NCBI RefSeq assembly: GCF_003255815.1
Contig: NC_037682.1
Span: 1,124,010-1,188,009, forward strand
Direction: 5' to 3'
DNA length: 64,000 bases
From: Theropithecus gelada
Lineage: Eukaryota; Chordata; Mammalia; Primates; Cercopithecidae
Position 1 is the first letter of the stretch; the number at the start of each line of letters is the position of its first letter. The notes below the pieces were generated by a model. It saw nothing but the letters and a program-made list of their open reading frames with translations. It had not been told where the DNA came from and did no database searches. The translations under genes and the position numbers were made by a program. This document shows positions 35,814 through 46,684 of this stretch, piece after piece.

Positions 35814-36119
35814 GGTTGGGTACAGTGGCTCACGCCTGTAATCCCAGCACTTTGGGAGGCCAAGGCGGGTGGATTACTTGAGGTCAGGAGTTCAAGACCA
35901 GCCTGGCTAACATGGCAAAACTCCATCTCTACTAAAAATACAAAAATTAGCTGGGTGTGGTGGCACACACCTGTAGTCCCAGCTACTCGGGAGGCTGAGG
36001 CAGGAGAATTGCTTGAACTCGGGAGGCAGAGGTTGCAGTGAGCCAAGGTCTCGTCACTGCACTCCAGCCTGCGCAACAGAGTGAGACTCCGTCTTAAAAA
36101 AAAAAAAAAAAAAAAAAAA
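35814..36119 (+). mobile_element. Alu in MLT1
   Basis: TSD aggaagagaagg versus aggaacagaagg. Confidence 0.96.
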
Positions 36120-36368
36120 AGGAACAGAAGGGAGAGGCAGCATTGAGCCAGATGCAAGGGGTGAATGTTGAGGCGGGGCCTCCAGAAGGAACCAACCCCA
36201 CTGACACCTGCTTCTGCGTTTTGAATGACGAGGCCAGAATGCGTTTCTGTTGAGTTGCAGCCTCTGATTTGTGGTCATTTTTCAGAGAGTCTTAGGAAGC
36301 TCATATGGCTGTGTGGAAAGCCTGCAGTGATAATTTTAGTCAGTATGCTTTCTTTTCTTTTTTTAAAT

Positions 36369-36657
36369 CTTTTTTTTTTGGAGTCTTGCTCTGTTGCCCA
36401 GGCTGGAATGCAGTGGTGCCATCTTGACTCACTGCAACCTCCACCTCCTGAGTTCAAGCAATTCTCTTGCCTCAGCCTCCCAAGTAGCTGGGATTACAGG
36501 CACCTGCCAACACGCCCGGCTAATGTTTGTATTTTTAGTAGAGATAGGGTATTACCATGTTGGCTGGGCTGATTCTTGAACTCCTGACCTTAGGTGATCC
36601 GCCCACCTCGGCCTCCCAAAGTGCTGAGATTACAGGTGTCCGCCACTGTGCCAGCCT
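36369..36657 (-). mobile_element. Alu
   Basis: Antisense full-length dimer. Confidence 0.95.
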
Positions 36658-37389
36658 TATTTTCTAACTCTCTTTTTCTCAGACCAACCTTAAAATTGAT
36701 GAATATTCCATCAGCTCACCTGACTGGGCCTACAGAGAAGCCTGGGCTGGAGGCCGGGTGGGTGGGTGCTGGCCCGGAGGGAAGTGCTTGCTGCAAAACC
36801 GCCTGGTCAGGGAGCCCCTCGGGTGCTGGGAAACTGACGGTGAGCAGGGCTGGTCTGGCCTGTAGAGCCGGGGGGCATTGCTCCACGGGGGTCTGAGGGA
36901 GCCCAGAGGCTGTAGACTCCTGCTCTGGGGCTAACAGGAGGCCTGGAGTAGCAGCATCTGTAGGTGGGGGAACAACAGGATTTTCATGGCACCTCCCCAC
37001 CCCTCCCCCAGCTGGTGTCACCTGCTGTATGGCTCCTGTGTGGCTCTGGGCATTTGGGGAGGTGAGGGGCATTTACTGATGACTGATGGTGCCTGTGGGA
37101 GTGGACTTGGTGGTACTGATGAGGAGACACAGGACAGAATGGGGGACATCCTGACATGCCCTGGAGCCCCAGAGGCTTCATGACACCCCCCACGTTGTCC
37201 TTGGGGTGCACCTTACACACTGAGGCCTGGTAATCATTAGGTGTTCCTTAGGATCTAGGTTTGTCTGGGTGTAGCAGAGCCCCCAGCCACGCTGTTCCAG
37301 ACGGAGTGCTAGCCATCAAACTGTTCTGAGGAGGGGGTGGAAAGGCAGGAATTCAACATCCTGCCCCAGACGGGCACACGTCACCTCTG
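36658..37389. other. Intergenic unique sequence
   Basis: Nothing recognised between the Alu ending at 36657 and the MLT1 LTR. Confidence 0.5.
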
Positions 37390-37428
37390 TTACGGGGTGA
37401 ATTTTGTTTCCTAAAAACACATATGTTA

Positions 37429-37724
37429 GCCGGGTGTGGTGGCTCACACCTGTAATCCCAGCACTTTGGGAGGCCAAGGCAGGCAGATGACCAGGTCAGG
37501 AGATCGAGACCATCCTGCCTAACACGGTGAAACCCTGTTTCTACTAAAAATACAAAAAATTAGCCGGGCGTGGTGGCGGGCGCCTGTAGTCCCAGCTACT
37601 CAGGAGGCTGGGGCAGGAGAATGGCGTGAACCCAGGAGGCGGAGCTTGCAGTGAGATTGCGCTTCTGTACTCCAGCCTCGGAGGCGACAGAGCATGGACT
37701 CCGTCTCAAAAAAAAAAAAAAAAA
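37429..37724 (+). mobile_element. AluY-type in MLT1
   Basis: TSD acatatgtta (37419, 37731). Confidence 0.96.
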
Positions 37725-37871
37725 CAACCCACATATGTTAAGTCCTAGCCCCAGTGCCTCAGGATGTGACCTAATTTGGAGGATTGTGGCAGATGTAATT
37801 AGTTCAGATGAGGTCACTAGGGTGGGCCCTAATCCAATAGGACTGGTGTCCTTTTTAGAAGAGGAGATTAT

Positions 37872-38480
37872 GGCCTTACGCAGTGGCTCGCACCTGTAAT
37901 CCCAGCACTTTGGGAGGCCGAGGCAGGCAGATCACTTGAAGCCAGGAGTTCCAGACCAGCGTGGACAACACATGAAACCACAGCTCTAGGTCAGACACAG
38001 TGGCTCACCCTGTAATCCCAGCACTTTGGGGAGGCCAAGACGGGCAGATCACAAGGTCAGGAGATCGAGACCATCCTGGCTAACATGGTGTGAAACGCCA
38101 TCTCTACTAAAAAATACAGAAAATCAGCTGGGTGTGGTGGCAGGTACCTGTAGTCCCAGCCACTTGGGAGGTCGAGGCAGGAGAATGGCATGAACCTGGG
38201 AGGCGGAGCTTGCTGTGAGCTGAGATTGCGCTGCTGCACTCCAGCCTGGGCGACACAGCGAGACTCCATCTCAAAAAGAAGAAACCACAGCTCTACTAAA
38301 AATTTAAAAAAAAAAAAAAAAATTAGCTGCATGTGGTGGTGCATGCCTGTAATCCCAGCTACTCAGGAGGCTGAGGCTGGAGAATCACTTGAACCCCAGA
38401 GGCAGAGGTTACAGTGAGCTGAGATCACACCATTGTCCTCCAGCCTGGGGGACAAGAGCAAAACTCCATCTCAGAAAAAA
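37872..38480 (+). mobile_element. Alu in MLT1, interrupted by a younger Alu
   Basis: Flanks aagaggagat and aagaggaaat; interrupted at 37988-38280. Confidence 0.93.
37988..38280 (+). mobile_element. AluY-type nested in Alu
   Basis: Perfect TSD gaaaccacagctct (37974, 38281). Confidence 0.96.
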
Positions 38481-39065
38481 AAGAGGAAATGAGGACACAG
38501 AGGAGCACCCTGTGCAGACCCAGGGAGAAGATGGCATCCGTAAAGCCAGGGAGAGAGGCCTCAGGAAGAGCAGGCCTGGTGGACACCTGGATTTGGACTT
38601 CCAGCCTCCAGGACTATGGGAAGACAAATGTCTGTGGTTCCAGCTGCCCAGGGTATGGGACGCTGCAGGGCAGGCCCAGATCCAATCTCCCTGCATATTC
38701 TGTTGTCACCAGGCAATGCCTAGCTGCAAAGGAGGCTGGGAAATGTAGTCTTGATTCTGGGTGGCCACACGCCCACCAAGTCAGGAGATCAGCTACTGTA
38801 GAAGGAGGGGAGACTCAGCGGCAGTGGTGGACTCGCAGTCTGTGCCGTCGCAGCGCCTGTGCAGGTCTGCAGAGCACACAGGGTACGTGCTGCTTCCTGC
38901 TCATTGGGTAGCCATGTGACAACCGAGTCCCTGGGAATTAAACCAGCAGAGAGCTCAGCTCTGCAGGGAGGTAATAAAGGTGTCCTGCCATCCCTGCCAG
39001 GCTGAAGCAATCAGCAGTGCTGACACTCTGTATATTTGGAGTGCCAGAGGCTGTGGGTTTTTCCC

Positions 39066-39352
39066 TTCTTTTTTTTTTGAGAGTCTCATGTCACTCAGGC
39101 TGGAGTGTGGTGGTGTGATTTTGGCTCACTGCAACCTCCACCTCCAGGATTCAAGCAATTCTGGTGCCTCAGCCTACCAGTAGCTGGTATTACAGGTGCC
39201 CACCACCACGCCCGGCTAATTTTCATATTTTTAGTAGACATAGGGTTTCACTATGTTGGCCAGGCTGGTCTCAAACTCCTGACCTCAAGTGATCCACCTG
39301 CCTTGGCCTCCCAAAGTGCTAGGATCACAGGTGTCAGCCACCACACCTGGCC
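39066..39352 (-). mobile_element. Alu
   Basis: TSD gctgtgg(g)gtttttc on both sides. Confidence 0.95.
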
Positions 39353-39419
39353 AGCTGTGGGGTTTTTCTTAGTTTATATTCTTTCACTCTTCCTTTTAAC
39401 GTTAGAATTCCCAGAGCTG

Positions 39420-39473
39420 GGCCAGGCGCAGTAGCTCACACCCGTAATCCCAGCACTTTGAGAGGTCAAGGCA
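39420..39473 (+). mobile_element. Alu 5' fragment
   Basis: First ~50 bp only, then unique sequence. Confidence 0.8.
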
Positions 39474-39746
39474 TGGTCCTGGGCTGATGCAATTTGCTGC
39501 TGCGGGAGAAATGACCAGGACAGTGGCTTCCCTTGGCATCACCAGTGAGTGAGGCCACAGAGGTTCGTGACAGTCCTGCAGCCCCACTTTGCTGCCAGGC
39601 TGGCTGGGCAGGGGAGCAGAACGGGTGTGTGCTGCGCATCCACATGGTGTGGTTGGCGTCTGATGGTGTGGAAGTCCAGTGCGGGATAGTCAGGCTGGCA
39701 AAATGGGTCACACCTCAGAACTGCCTTGTATGCTCTTAAAAACCCC

Positions 39747-39995
39747 TCTATCCTGGCTAACATGGTGAAACCCCGTCTCTACTAAAAATACAAAAAAAAA
39801 AAATTAGCCGGGCACGGTGGCGGGCGCCTGTAGTCCCAGCTACTTGGGAGGCTGAGGCGGGAGAATGGCGTGAACCCGGGAGGCGGAGCTTGCAGTGAGC
39901 CGAGATCACGCCACTGCACTCCAGCCTGGGAGACACAGTGAGACTCCGTCTCAAAAAAATATAAAAATAAAAATAAAAATAAAAAAATAAAAAAA
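39747..39995 (+). mobile_element. 5'-truncated AluY-type
   Basis: Begins at 'atcctggctaacatgg' yet has TSD taaaaacccc (39737, 39996), so truncation happened during insertion. Confidence 0.93.
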
Positions 39996-40262
39996 TAAAA
40001 ACCCCAGCACTTAGGCTGTACACCCTGGCCCATCCCATCAGACCCTCTGAGGGTGTCACTAGTTATCAGCCGCTCCACTGGTCTACCCCTTGGGTTAACA
40101 AGGGGCTCCCAGGATTTCCACGTCGCCTTCCTGTTACAGTAGGTAGCCAGTCAGACATGAACGGGGCGGGAGAGGGCTCCCCCGCTCCCCGCTTCCAACC
40201 AGGAAAGTCAGTCGACCATCAGGTGATGGTCAGGGAGCTGTTTGTTTGTTGTTGTTTTGTTC

Positions 40263-40561
40263 TTTTTTTTTTTTTTGAGATGGAGTCTTGCTCTGTCACG
40301 CAGGCTGGAGTGCAGTGGCATGATCTCAGCTCACCGCAACCTCCGCCTCCCAGGTTCACACCATTCTTCTGCCTCAGCCTCCCGAGTAGCTGGGACTACA
40401 GGCACCTGGCTATCACCGCGCCTGGCTAATTTTTTGTATTTTTAGTAGAGACGGGATTTCACTGTGTTAGCCAGGATGGTCTCGATCTCTTGACCTCGTG
40501 ATCTGTCTGCCTTGGCCTCCCAAAGTGCTGGGATTACAGGCGTGAGTCACCGTGCCCAGCC
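40263..40561 (-). mobile_element. AluY-type
   Basis: First of an antisense Alu pile-up running to 41571. Confidence 0.95.
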
Positions 40562-40757
40562 TTTTTTTTGAGACGGAGTCTAGCTCTGTCACCAGGCTGA
40601 ATTGCCTGGCTGTTAGTTTGTTTTTGAGAGAGCCTCGCTCTGTCGCCCAGGCTGGCTCACTACAACCTCCATCTCCTGGGTTCAAGTGATTCTCCTGCCT
40701 CAGCCTCCTGGGTAGCTGGGACTACGGGCATGCACCACCTTACCCAGCCAATTTTTG
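40562..40757 (-). mobile_element. Two Alu fragments in tandem
   Basis: A 50-bp piece, then from 40618 a partial arm with its own 'gagcctcgctctgtcgccc'. Confidence 0.85.
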
Positions 40758-40925
40758 TTGTTTTTTTTTTTGAGACGGACTCTCACTCTGTCACCCAGAC
40801 TGGAGTGCAGTGGTGCAATCTTGGCTCACTGCAACCTCTGCCTGCCTGGTTTAAGCAATTATCCTGCCTCAACCTCCCAGGTAGTTGGGACTACAGGCAT
40901 GCACCACCATGCCCTTCTAATTTTT
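40758..40925 (-). mobile_element. Alu part, interrupted
   Basis: Antisense piece ending at 'catgcccttctaa'. Confidence 0.88.
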
Positions 40926-40941
40926 TATTTTTATTTTTATT

Positions 40942-40976
<35 letters not shown>

Positions 40977-40978
40977 TT
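40922..40978. repeat. (TTTA)n microsatellite
   Basis: About ten TTTA units between two antisense Alus; shorter TTTA tracts occur at 41267-41287, 57177-57202 and 57958-57986. Confidence 0.95.
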
Positions 40979-41266
40979 TTTTTGAGACGGAGTCTCGCTC
41001 TGTCACCCAGGCTGGAATGCAGTGGCCGGATCTCAGCTCACTACAAGCTCCGCCTCCCAGGTTTACGCCATTCTCCTGCCTCAGCCTCCCGAGTAGCTGG
41101 GACTACAGGTGCCCACCACCTCGCCCGGCTAGTTTTTTGTATTTTTTAGTAGAGACAGTGTTTCACTGGGTTAGCCAGGATGGTCTCGATCTGCTGACCT
41201 CGTGATCCGCCCGTCTTGGCCTCCCAAAGTGCTAGGATTACAGGCTTGAGCCACCGCGCCCGGCCT
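40979..41266 (-). mobile_element. AluYR-type (cercopithecid)
   Basis: 'tggccggatctcagctcact', 'aggcttgagccaccgcg'; lies between TTTA tracts. Confidence 0.96.
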
Positions 41267-41285
41267 ATTTTATTTATTTATTTAT

Positions 41286-41571
41286 TTTTTTGAGATGGAG
41301 TCTCGCTCTGTCGCCCAGGCTGGAGTGCAGTGGCACGATCTCGGCTCACTGCAAGCTCCGCCTCCCCAGTTCACGCCATTCTCCTGCCTCAGCCTCCCGA
41401 ATAGCTGGGACTATAGGTGCTCACCACCACGCCCAGCTAATTTTTTGTATTTTTAGTAGAGACTGGGTTTCACCATGTTGGCCAGGCTGGTCTTGAACTC
41501 CTGACCTCGTGATTCCCCTGCCTCGGCCTCCCAAAGTGCTGGGATTACAGGCGTGAGCCACTGTGCCTGGC
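41286..41571 (-). mobile_element. AluS/Y-type
   Basis: Antisense full length. Confidence 0.95.
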
Positions 41572-43142
41572 CTTGACCATACATCTTATGCAGGAGCTTA
41601 GGGGGCTGCCCCTCTGTTGGCCCAAGGGTCCCCTGAGCAGGTATCCCCCACCAGAGGCTGCTTGGGACAGACCTTGATGATGTCATCACCCTTCTGCCTA
41701 GTGAAGTGTCTGGCCTCCTTGGCCTTGGTCACCCCCAGCTGCCCTTCTCCTTTGAGAGCAGGGGGCCCACTGATGTGGCTGCACCCCCACAGCCTCAGAG
41801 GATGGCCCTGAGAGCCTGTGAAGGTGCTGGCCCTGTGCAAGTTACACATTTCCAAGCCTTTGGCGGGAAGGGTCTCCTAAGGAGAGGCTGGGCAGGTTCA
41901 GTCCCTGAGTCCACTGAGCCCCTTTCTCTGCATTATGTCCAGGGATTTCTGGCTTTGTAACCATGTTTTAGGGGCCGCCCTGCCTGTAGCTTCCAGGAAT
42001 TTGGCCCAGCAGCAGCCAGAGGGACCCTGGGCTGCCAGGCCGGCTCAGTTGATCCAGACACCGTGGGTGCCGCAAGGGACCCAGCTGTTGCCCGGGGCCT
42101 GTCTCTTGGAACCCATCCTACACGTGTTCTGTGGGGCTTTGTTGACAGAAACTCAGCTTCCTGCCATTCACAGGTGCCCAGTCTTCCCCCTCAGGTGCGA
42201 TTGTGGGTGTGGATGCGATTGTGGGGCTTGACTCTCCCAGGATCGAGGGCTGAGCTGGGCGGGGGCTCTTGGGAAGTGGGACTTAGGGTCCCAGGTTATC
42301 GAATGTACCCCATGCCAGTTCTCTGTGCCCTGCACAGCACTCCAGCTCTCCTGCCAGACGTCTGGGGAGGCTGCACCTCCCACCCTCACGGCTGCTTTGC
42401 TGCTGTCTGGGCCCAGCTGTGAATGGCTTTGCATTCCCCCAGCTTTGCGGTGGTGAGAAAGATGTGCGGTCATGGCGGCTCCCACCCTCCCCACGATGAG
42501 TACTCAGGAGCCTGAGCTCATCCTCTCCTTCTTCAAGTGGGCTGGCTGTACCTGAAGCACCCACCCACCACAGAGTTCCAGAATGCACCCCTCATGCCTC
42601 CCACCCTTCCATGGCAGGGGACAGTCAGTTCTCACAGCCTTCCCTGAGCATGTCAGTCCTGGGGACCGTAGGTGCTCAGATGATCACAGGGGGCCACGGG
42701 GGGCCACGGGGTCTGAGCATGCCACCTCACTGCCTGAACTCCTGTGAGTGCCCAGGGCCCAGCTGTACATGGAACAGGCTGCCAGCCCCTCTTCTGGAAG
42801 GGTCATTGTCTGCGACACACACCGGAGATGATGACAAGGAAACTGGGTCATTTGTAAAACGGACAGGTTCAGGTCTGGGTAGGACCCAGGGCATGGCCAG
42901 CTACCTCTGCAGGGGCTGTGTGTTGGGGAACCCCGCTGCAGTGAGACAGCATCTCCACACCTCAGCTTGGAGCCGCGGCCTGTTTCCCTTCATGATGCAC
43001 ACGTCGGGCTTGCATCTGCGGATCCTGGCTTCCCCACGGCTGTGGATGAAGGAAAGCGACTGGTCCCCACCTCTACCCTTGGGAACAGTACTGTGACCTT
43101 GAGTAGCTAAAATATGACAAACGTTCAAATAACTTAAAAAAC
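41572..43142. other. Intergenic unique sequence
   Basis: Repeat-poor GC-rich stretch between CHID1 and AP2A2. Short frames on both strands, none recognisable. A perfect GGGGGCCAC-type duplication lies near 42690. Confidence 0.5.
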
Positions 43143-43445
43143 GGCCTGGCGCGGTGACTCACACCTGTAATTCCAGCACTTTGGGAGGCTGAGGCGGGCG
43201 GATCACGAGGTCAGGAGATCGAGACCATCCTGGCCAACATGGTGAAACCCTGTCTCTGCTAAAAATACAAATAATTAGCCAGGCATGGTGGTGCACGCCT
43301 GTAATCCCAGCCACTGAGAAGGCTGAGGCAAGAGAATCGCTTGAACCCGAGAGGCGGAGGTTGCAGTGAGCTGAGATCATGCCATTGCACTCCAGCCTGG
43401 GCAACAGAGCCAGACTCCGTCTTGAGAAAAAAAAAAGAGAAAGAA
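43143..43445 (+). mobile_element. Alu
   Basis: Full-length dimer; first of three in a row. Confidence 0.95.
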
Positions 43446-43450
43446 ACTGA

Positions 43451-43728
43451 GGCTGGGCACAGTGGCCTGTAATCTTAGCACTTTGGGAAGCCAAGGCGGG
43501 AGGCTTGCTTGAGCCCAGGAGTTCAAGACCAGCTTGGGCTGGTCTAGTGAGCCCCATCTCCACAAAAAATCAGAAACCTAGCCAGGTGTGGTGGCATGCA
43601 CCTGCAGTCTCAGCACTTTGGGAGCCAAGGCAGGAGGATGGTTTGAGCCCAGAAGGTTGAGGCTGTAGTGATTCATGATTGCACCACTGCACTCCAGCCC
43701 GGGAGACAAAGGGAGAGACCCTGTCTCT
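43451..43728 (+). mobile_element. Alu (old)
   Basis: Diverged, with short deletions. Confidence 0.93.
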
Positions 43729-43745
43729 AAAATTAAACATAAATA

Positions 43746-44072
43746 GGCTGGGCGTGGTGGTTTACGCCTGTAATCCCAGCACTTTGGGAGGCGGAGACGA
43801 GCGGATCACAAGGTCAGTAGATCGAGACCCTCCTGGCTAACACAGTGAAACCCCGTCTCTACTAAAAATACCAAAAAATTAGCTGGGCGTAGTGGCAGGC
43901 ACCTGTAGTCCCAGCTACTCGGGAGGCTGAGGCAGGAGAATGGCGTGAACCCGGGAGGCGGAGCTTGCAGTGAGCCAAGATCACGCCACTGCACTCCAGC
44001 CTGGGTGACAGAGCGAGACTCCGTCTCAAAAAAAAAAAAAAAAAAAAAAAAGAAAAAATCAAAAAGAAAAAT
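43746..44072 (+). mobile_element. AluY-type
   Basis: Perfect 17-bp TSD aaaattaaacataaata (43729, 44073). Confidence 0.97.
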
Positions 44073-44101
44073 AAAATTAAACATAAATAAATAAATAAAC
44101 A

Positions 44102-44260
44102 GGCCAGGGATAGTGGCTCACACCTGTAATCCCAGCACTTTGAGAGACACAGGCAGGCGGAATGCTGGGATTACAGGAGTTCAAGACCGGCTTGGGCACC
44201 ATGGCGAAATGCCACCACTACAAAAAATAAAATAAAAAAAAAAAATAAAAAAAAGAAAAA
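44102..44260 (+). mobile_element. Alu left-arm copy
   Basis: One arm with a long impure A tail and an inserted 'gctgggattacagg'. Confidence 0.88.
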
Positions 44261-44825
44261 ACTGTTTCCTAGCACTGCACACTCCTGAAGCTGGCCTCTC
44301 GCTAGCCGAGGAGTGGCAGTGGTCAGGGAGGTCCACACAGACTCAGGCCCAAGGCTGGGACTGGAGTAAATGATCTGGAGGGCTTGTGTGTCTGCAACGG
44401 CAACGGCGCTGGAAGGAGGTGGGGATTCTTTTACATGGGTCCCTCTGGGACCCCTCAACACTCTTGCGTGGACAGGAGGACGTCTGTGGGAGTCCCAGAG
44501 TTGGCACTGTGGAGGAGTCTTCCGAGCGGGCAGAGGGGGACGCCTGCCAGGCCCAAGCCCTCCTGTGGGCAGCCCCTGCAGCCCCCACATTGCCCTGCTC
44601 TGTGAGTGGCTGCTGGTGGGGGGGGCACAGTGGTCTGCTTGTCTCGGTCTTCGGCACTGCCACTGCCAATGGGAGCTCGGATTAGGCACGCCAGCCTCCT
44701 GGCGCCCAGAGAACACACTCTGCCCATGCGTGTTAGTGGACGGTCCTCGTGACTCTTGGGACTGTCCCGGAGAGCAGCCCAGGACCCCTCACATGGCACA
44801 AGACGCTCTTGTGTCCAGAATGGCC

Positions 44826-44831
44826 TTTATT
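44826..44831 (-). terminator. Possible polyadenylation signal AATAAA
   Basis: The hexamer lies on the minus strand, with GTCTTGTGCCATGTGAGG within about 50 nt downstream. Confidence 0.4.
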
Positions 44832-45678
44832 TGTCGTCAGGGATAGGGGAGGGAAGCTTCTTAGTGGAAGGGAACAGCTGAAGGATGAATGGCCCCGGGA
44901 CCACTTTCTCTGCCGGGAGGTAGCACTGGGAGGGGATGGGGACCCGGGAGGGGCGTACCCTCCTCCAGGAAGGCCTCTGCCGGGTGGGCTCCGTGACTCT
45001 GTCTTGGAAAGTGATGAACTTGGTTTCCTGACAACGACTGGGGTCTGTCACAGATCTTGATTTTCCCCAGCAGTTCTGGAGGCCCAGAGCCTGGGTGTGG
45101 CATCCAGTTCATTGGGGAGGGGCATGGGTCCTGCCCCCACCTCCTAGCCGGGCTCCACCAGGGCTAAGCTCTCATCTGGGGCTGTGCAAGTGAGCCAGGG
45201 TGGGGCAAAGTCCTGGCTGGTGGGTCTGGGCCAGTTCCAGGTACAGGGTCCAGATCCCCCCACTCCCGGAGGAGGGAGCTTCCTCTTCAAAGCCATCTGG
45301 CTCTGGGAAGGACAGCGAGGCAGGGCCATCTGCTTCCACACTCCCTGGGGTCTCTTCCTGGCCTAGGCCCAGAGCTGTGCAGCCTGGCCCAGAAGGTCCT
45401 CCCTCCCGCTGCGTCCACGGGGGGTCCCTAGGCCTCCAGCTCGCAGCGGTGCAGAGGGCCGGGGAGCAGAGGGGGCCCTGGCAACAGTGGCAAAAAGTCC
45501 TGGCGCCGAGGGACTGGATTCCACAGTGAGCTGCAGCCCCGGCCGCCATCACTGGGGTGGGGTGGGCGGTTGTTTCTCTGCAGGCCCAGGTGATGTGGTG
45601 GGGGTGCCTGGACTGCCACACAGACCCTGGGTTGGGCTGGGCACGGGGCCCGCCTGGCCCCCAGCTGGGGAACCGCAA
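44826..45678 (-). other. Candidate minus-strand transcript divergent from AP2A2, 3' end at AATAAA
   Basis: On the minus strand an AATAAA (44831-44826) is followed by a GT-rich downstream stretch, as at real cleavage sites. The TAA stop of a 74-codon ORF (45051-44827) overlaps that signal; its C-terminus reads STKKLPSPIPDDK. A further ORF starts at 45678. I do not recognise either protein. It may be a noncoding transcript that starts in the AP2A2 CpG island, or chance. Confidence 0.3.
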
Positions 45679-45699
45679 GAGATGTGGCCCTGGCCGCTC

Positions 45700-46475
45700 A
45701 GGTCGGCAGAAGGGGCGGCTCAGTCCCAGTCTCAGGATACGGGGCTGGGGGAGGGTTTCCTCCCCAAAGGCTGTCCCGAGGCTGTGACCCCTTCGCCCAG
45801 AGCCCCGGCTTCCTCCTGGCGCCGCCCTCCCGGCCCCGGTCCACCCCGGACAAACAAGGCCCTGGCAGCGAAGCCCCTCCGCCGCCCAGCGCTCACAGGT
45901 CGTTTATTCCAAGTAGGAAAACGGAGACCTGCTCGGGGCAATCTAGGGGGGCCAACGCCCAGGGCGAGGCTGCAGCGTGTGCCTGCGTGGTCGCCTCTTT
46001 TGCAGTGACCACCAACAATGAAGACGGCGGCCGTCCTGCTCACGCGAGTTCCCGCCCGGATCCACGCCCTTCCCGTGGGGGACGCGGGCGGCAGCGCCAA
46101 CCCGGCGCGGCACCGGGACGCGAACCCGCGGCTCCAGTGGCTCCGTCCGTGGCGTCCGCCTGCAGGGGGCGCCCCCGCGCCTGCCTCGACCGGCTCGTCC
46201 CCGCGCCGCGGACGCGCGCGCGCTGTCTCACGCGACACCCGCCCCGGCCGCCGTCCGTCGCAGCTCGCGTGCGTGCGCGTGCGTGCTAGTGCGGGCGTCG
46301 TGCGTGCGCGCGCGCGGCGGCCCAGAAAGCGGCGCTGGGAGCCTGAGGCGGCGGTGGTTAGGCGGCTCCCCGGCGGCTTGTCCGCGGCGCTGAAGGCGAC
46401 CGTGCTCCCCGCTTCCCGCTCCCAGCGCTTCTCCGCCCAGGCCCGCCAGCGGAGGCCGCTCCCGAGCGCCGGAAG
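45700..46475 (+). promoter_or_regulatory. AP2A2: AP2A2 CpG-island promoter and 5' leader
   Basis: The TATA-less, CpG-dense block leads into the AP2A2 start codon. Features seen are a GC-alternating stretch with GTGCGTGCGCGCG (46255-46318, NRF1-like) and an ETS core CCGGAAG at 46469-46475 directly abutting the ATG. The TSS is unknown, probably within ~150 nt upstream of the ATG. The island continues into intron 1 to about 46.9 kb. Confidence 0.75.
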
Positions 46476-46542
46476 ATGCCAGCCGTGTCCAAGGGGGACG
46501 GGATGCGGGGCCTGGCCGTCTTCATCTCCGATATCCGCAACT
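46476..46542 (+). CDS. AP2A2: AP2A2 exon 1, N-terminus of AP-2 alpha-2 adaptin
   Basis: AP2A2 is the large alpha subunit of the AP-2 clathrin adaptor, which binds PIP2, cargo and accessory proteins at the plasma membrane during endocytosis. The exon reads MPAVSKGDGMRGLAVFISDI plus RN and one base of the next codon, then a consensus donor T|gtgagtgg. This is the invariant N-terminus of alpha adaptin (residues 1-22 of about 939). The ATG has A at -3. Exon 2 (human: Cys-Lys-Ser-Lys-Glu...) was looked for and not seen up to base 64000, so intron 1 exceeds 17.4 kb. Confidence 0.96.
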
Positions 46543-46684
46543 GTGAGTGGCGGGGGCGGCGCGGGGCCGGGGCTGTGGCTGGGGCCGCAAGCGGAGACGG
46601 GGTCTGGGAGCGGAGGTCCGGGGCGGGGGCTCGAGGCGGGGGTGCAGGCTGCGATGCGGGCGGGGCCCGGGGCCTGAGGGTGCG

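Larger units (their letters stand above)
35285..36225 (+). mobile_element. MLT1-type LTR, split by two Alus
   Basis: The pieces read 'gggttgaatggcagcccccg', then 'tagaaataggatctctgcag', 'tatagggtgggccctaaatc' and 'gggtccttgtaggaagag', then 'ggcctccagaaggaaccaac'. They are colinear with MLT1 once both Alus are removed. Confidence 0.75.
37390..38690 (+). mobile_element. MLT1-type LTR, split by three Alus (one nested)
   Basis: 'acatatgttaagtcctagcc', 'cagatgtaattagttcagat', 'gggtgggccctaatccaata', 'gactggtgtcc' and, after the Alus, 'gacttccagcctccagg' are textbook MLT1 blocks in order. Confidence 0.85.

Noticed and set aside
44171..44716. 181-codon minus-strand frame
   Set aside because: Its end runs through the A tail of an Alu arm (poly-Phe); no recognisable protein.
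46018..46677. 219-codon frame overlapping the AP2A2 start in another phase
   Set aside because: Runs through promoter, exon 1 and intron 1; probably begins upstream of the real transcription start.
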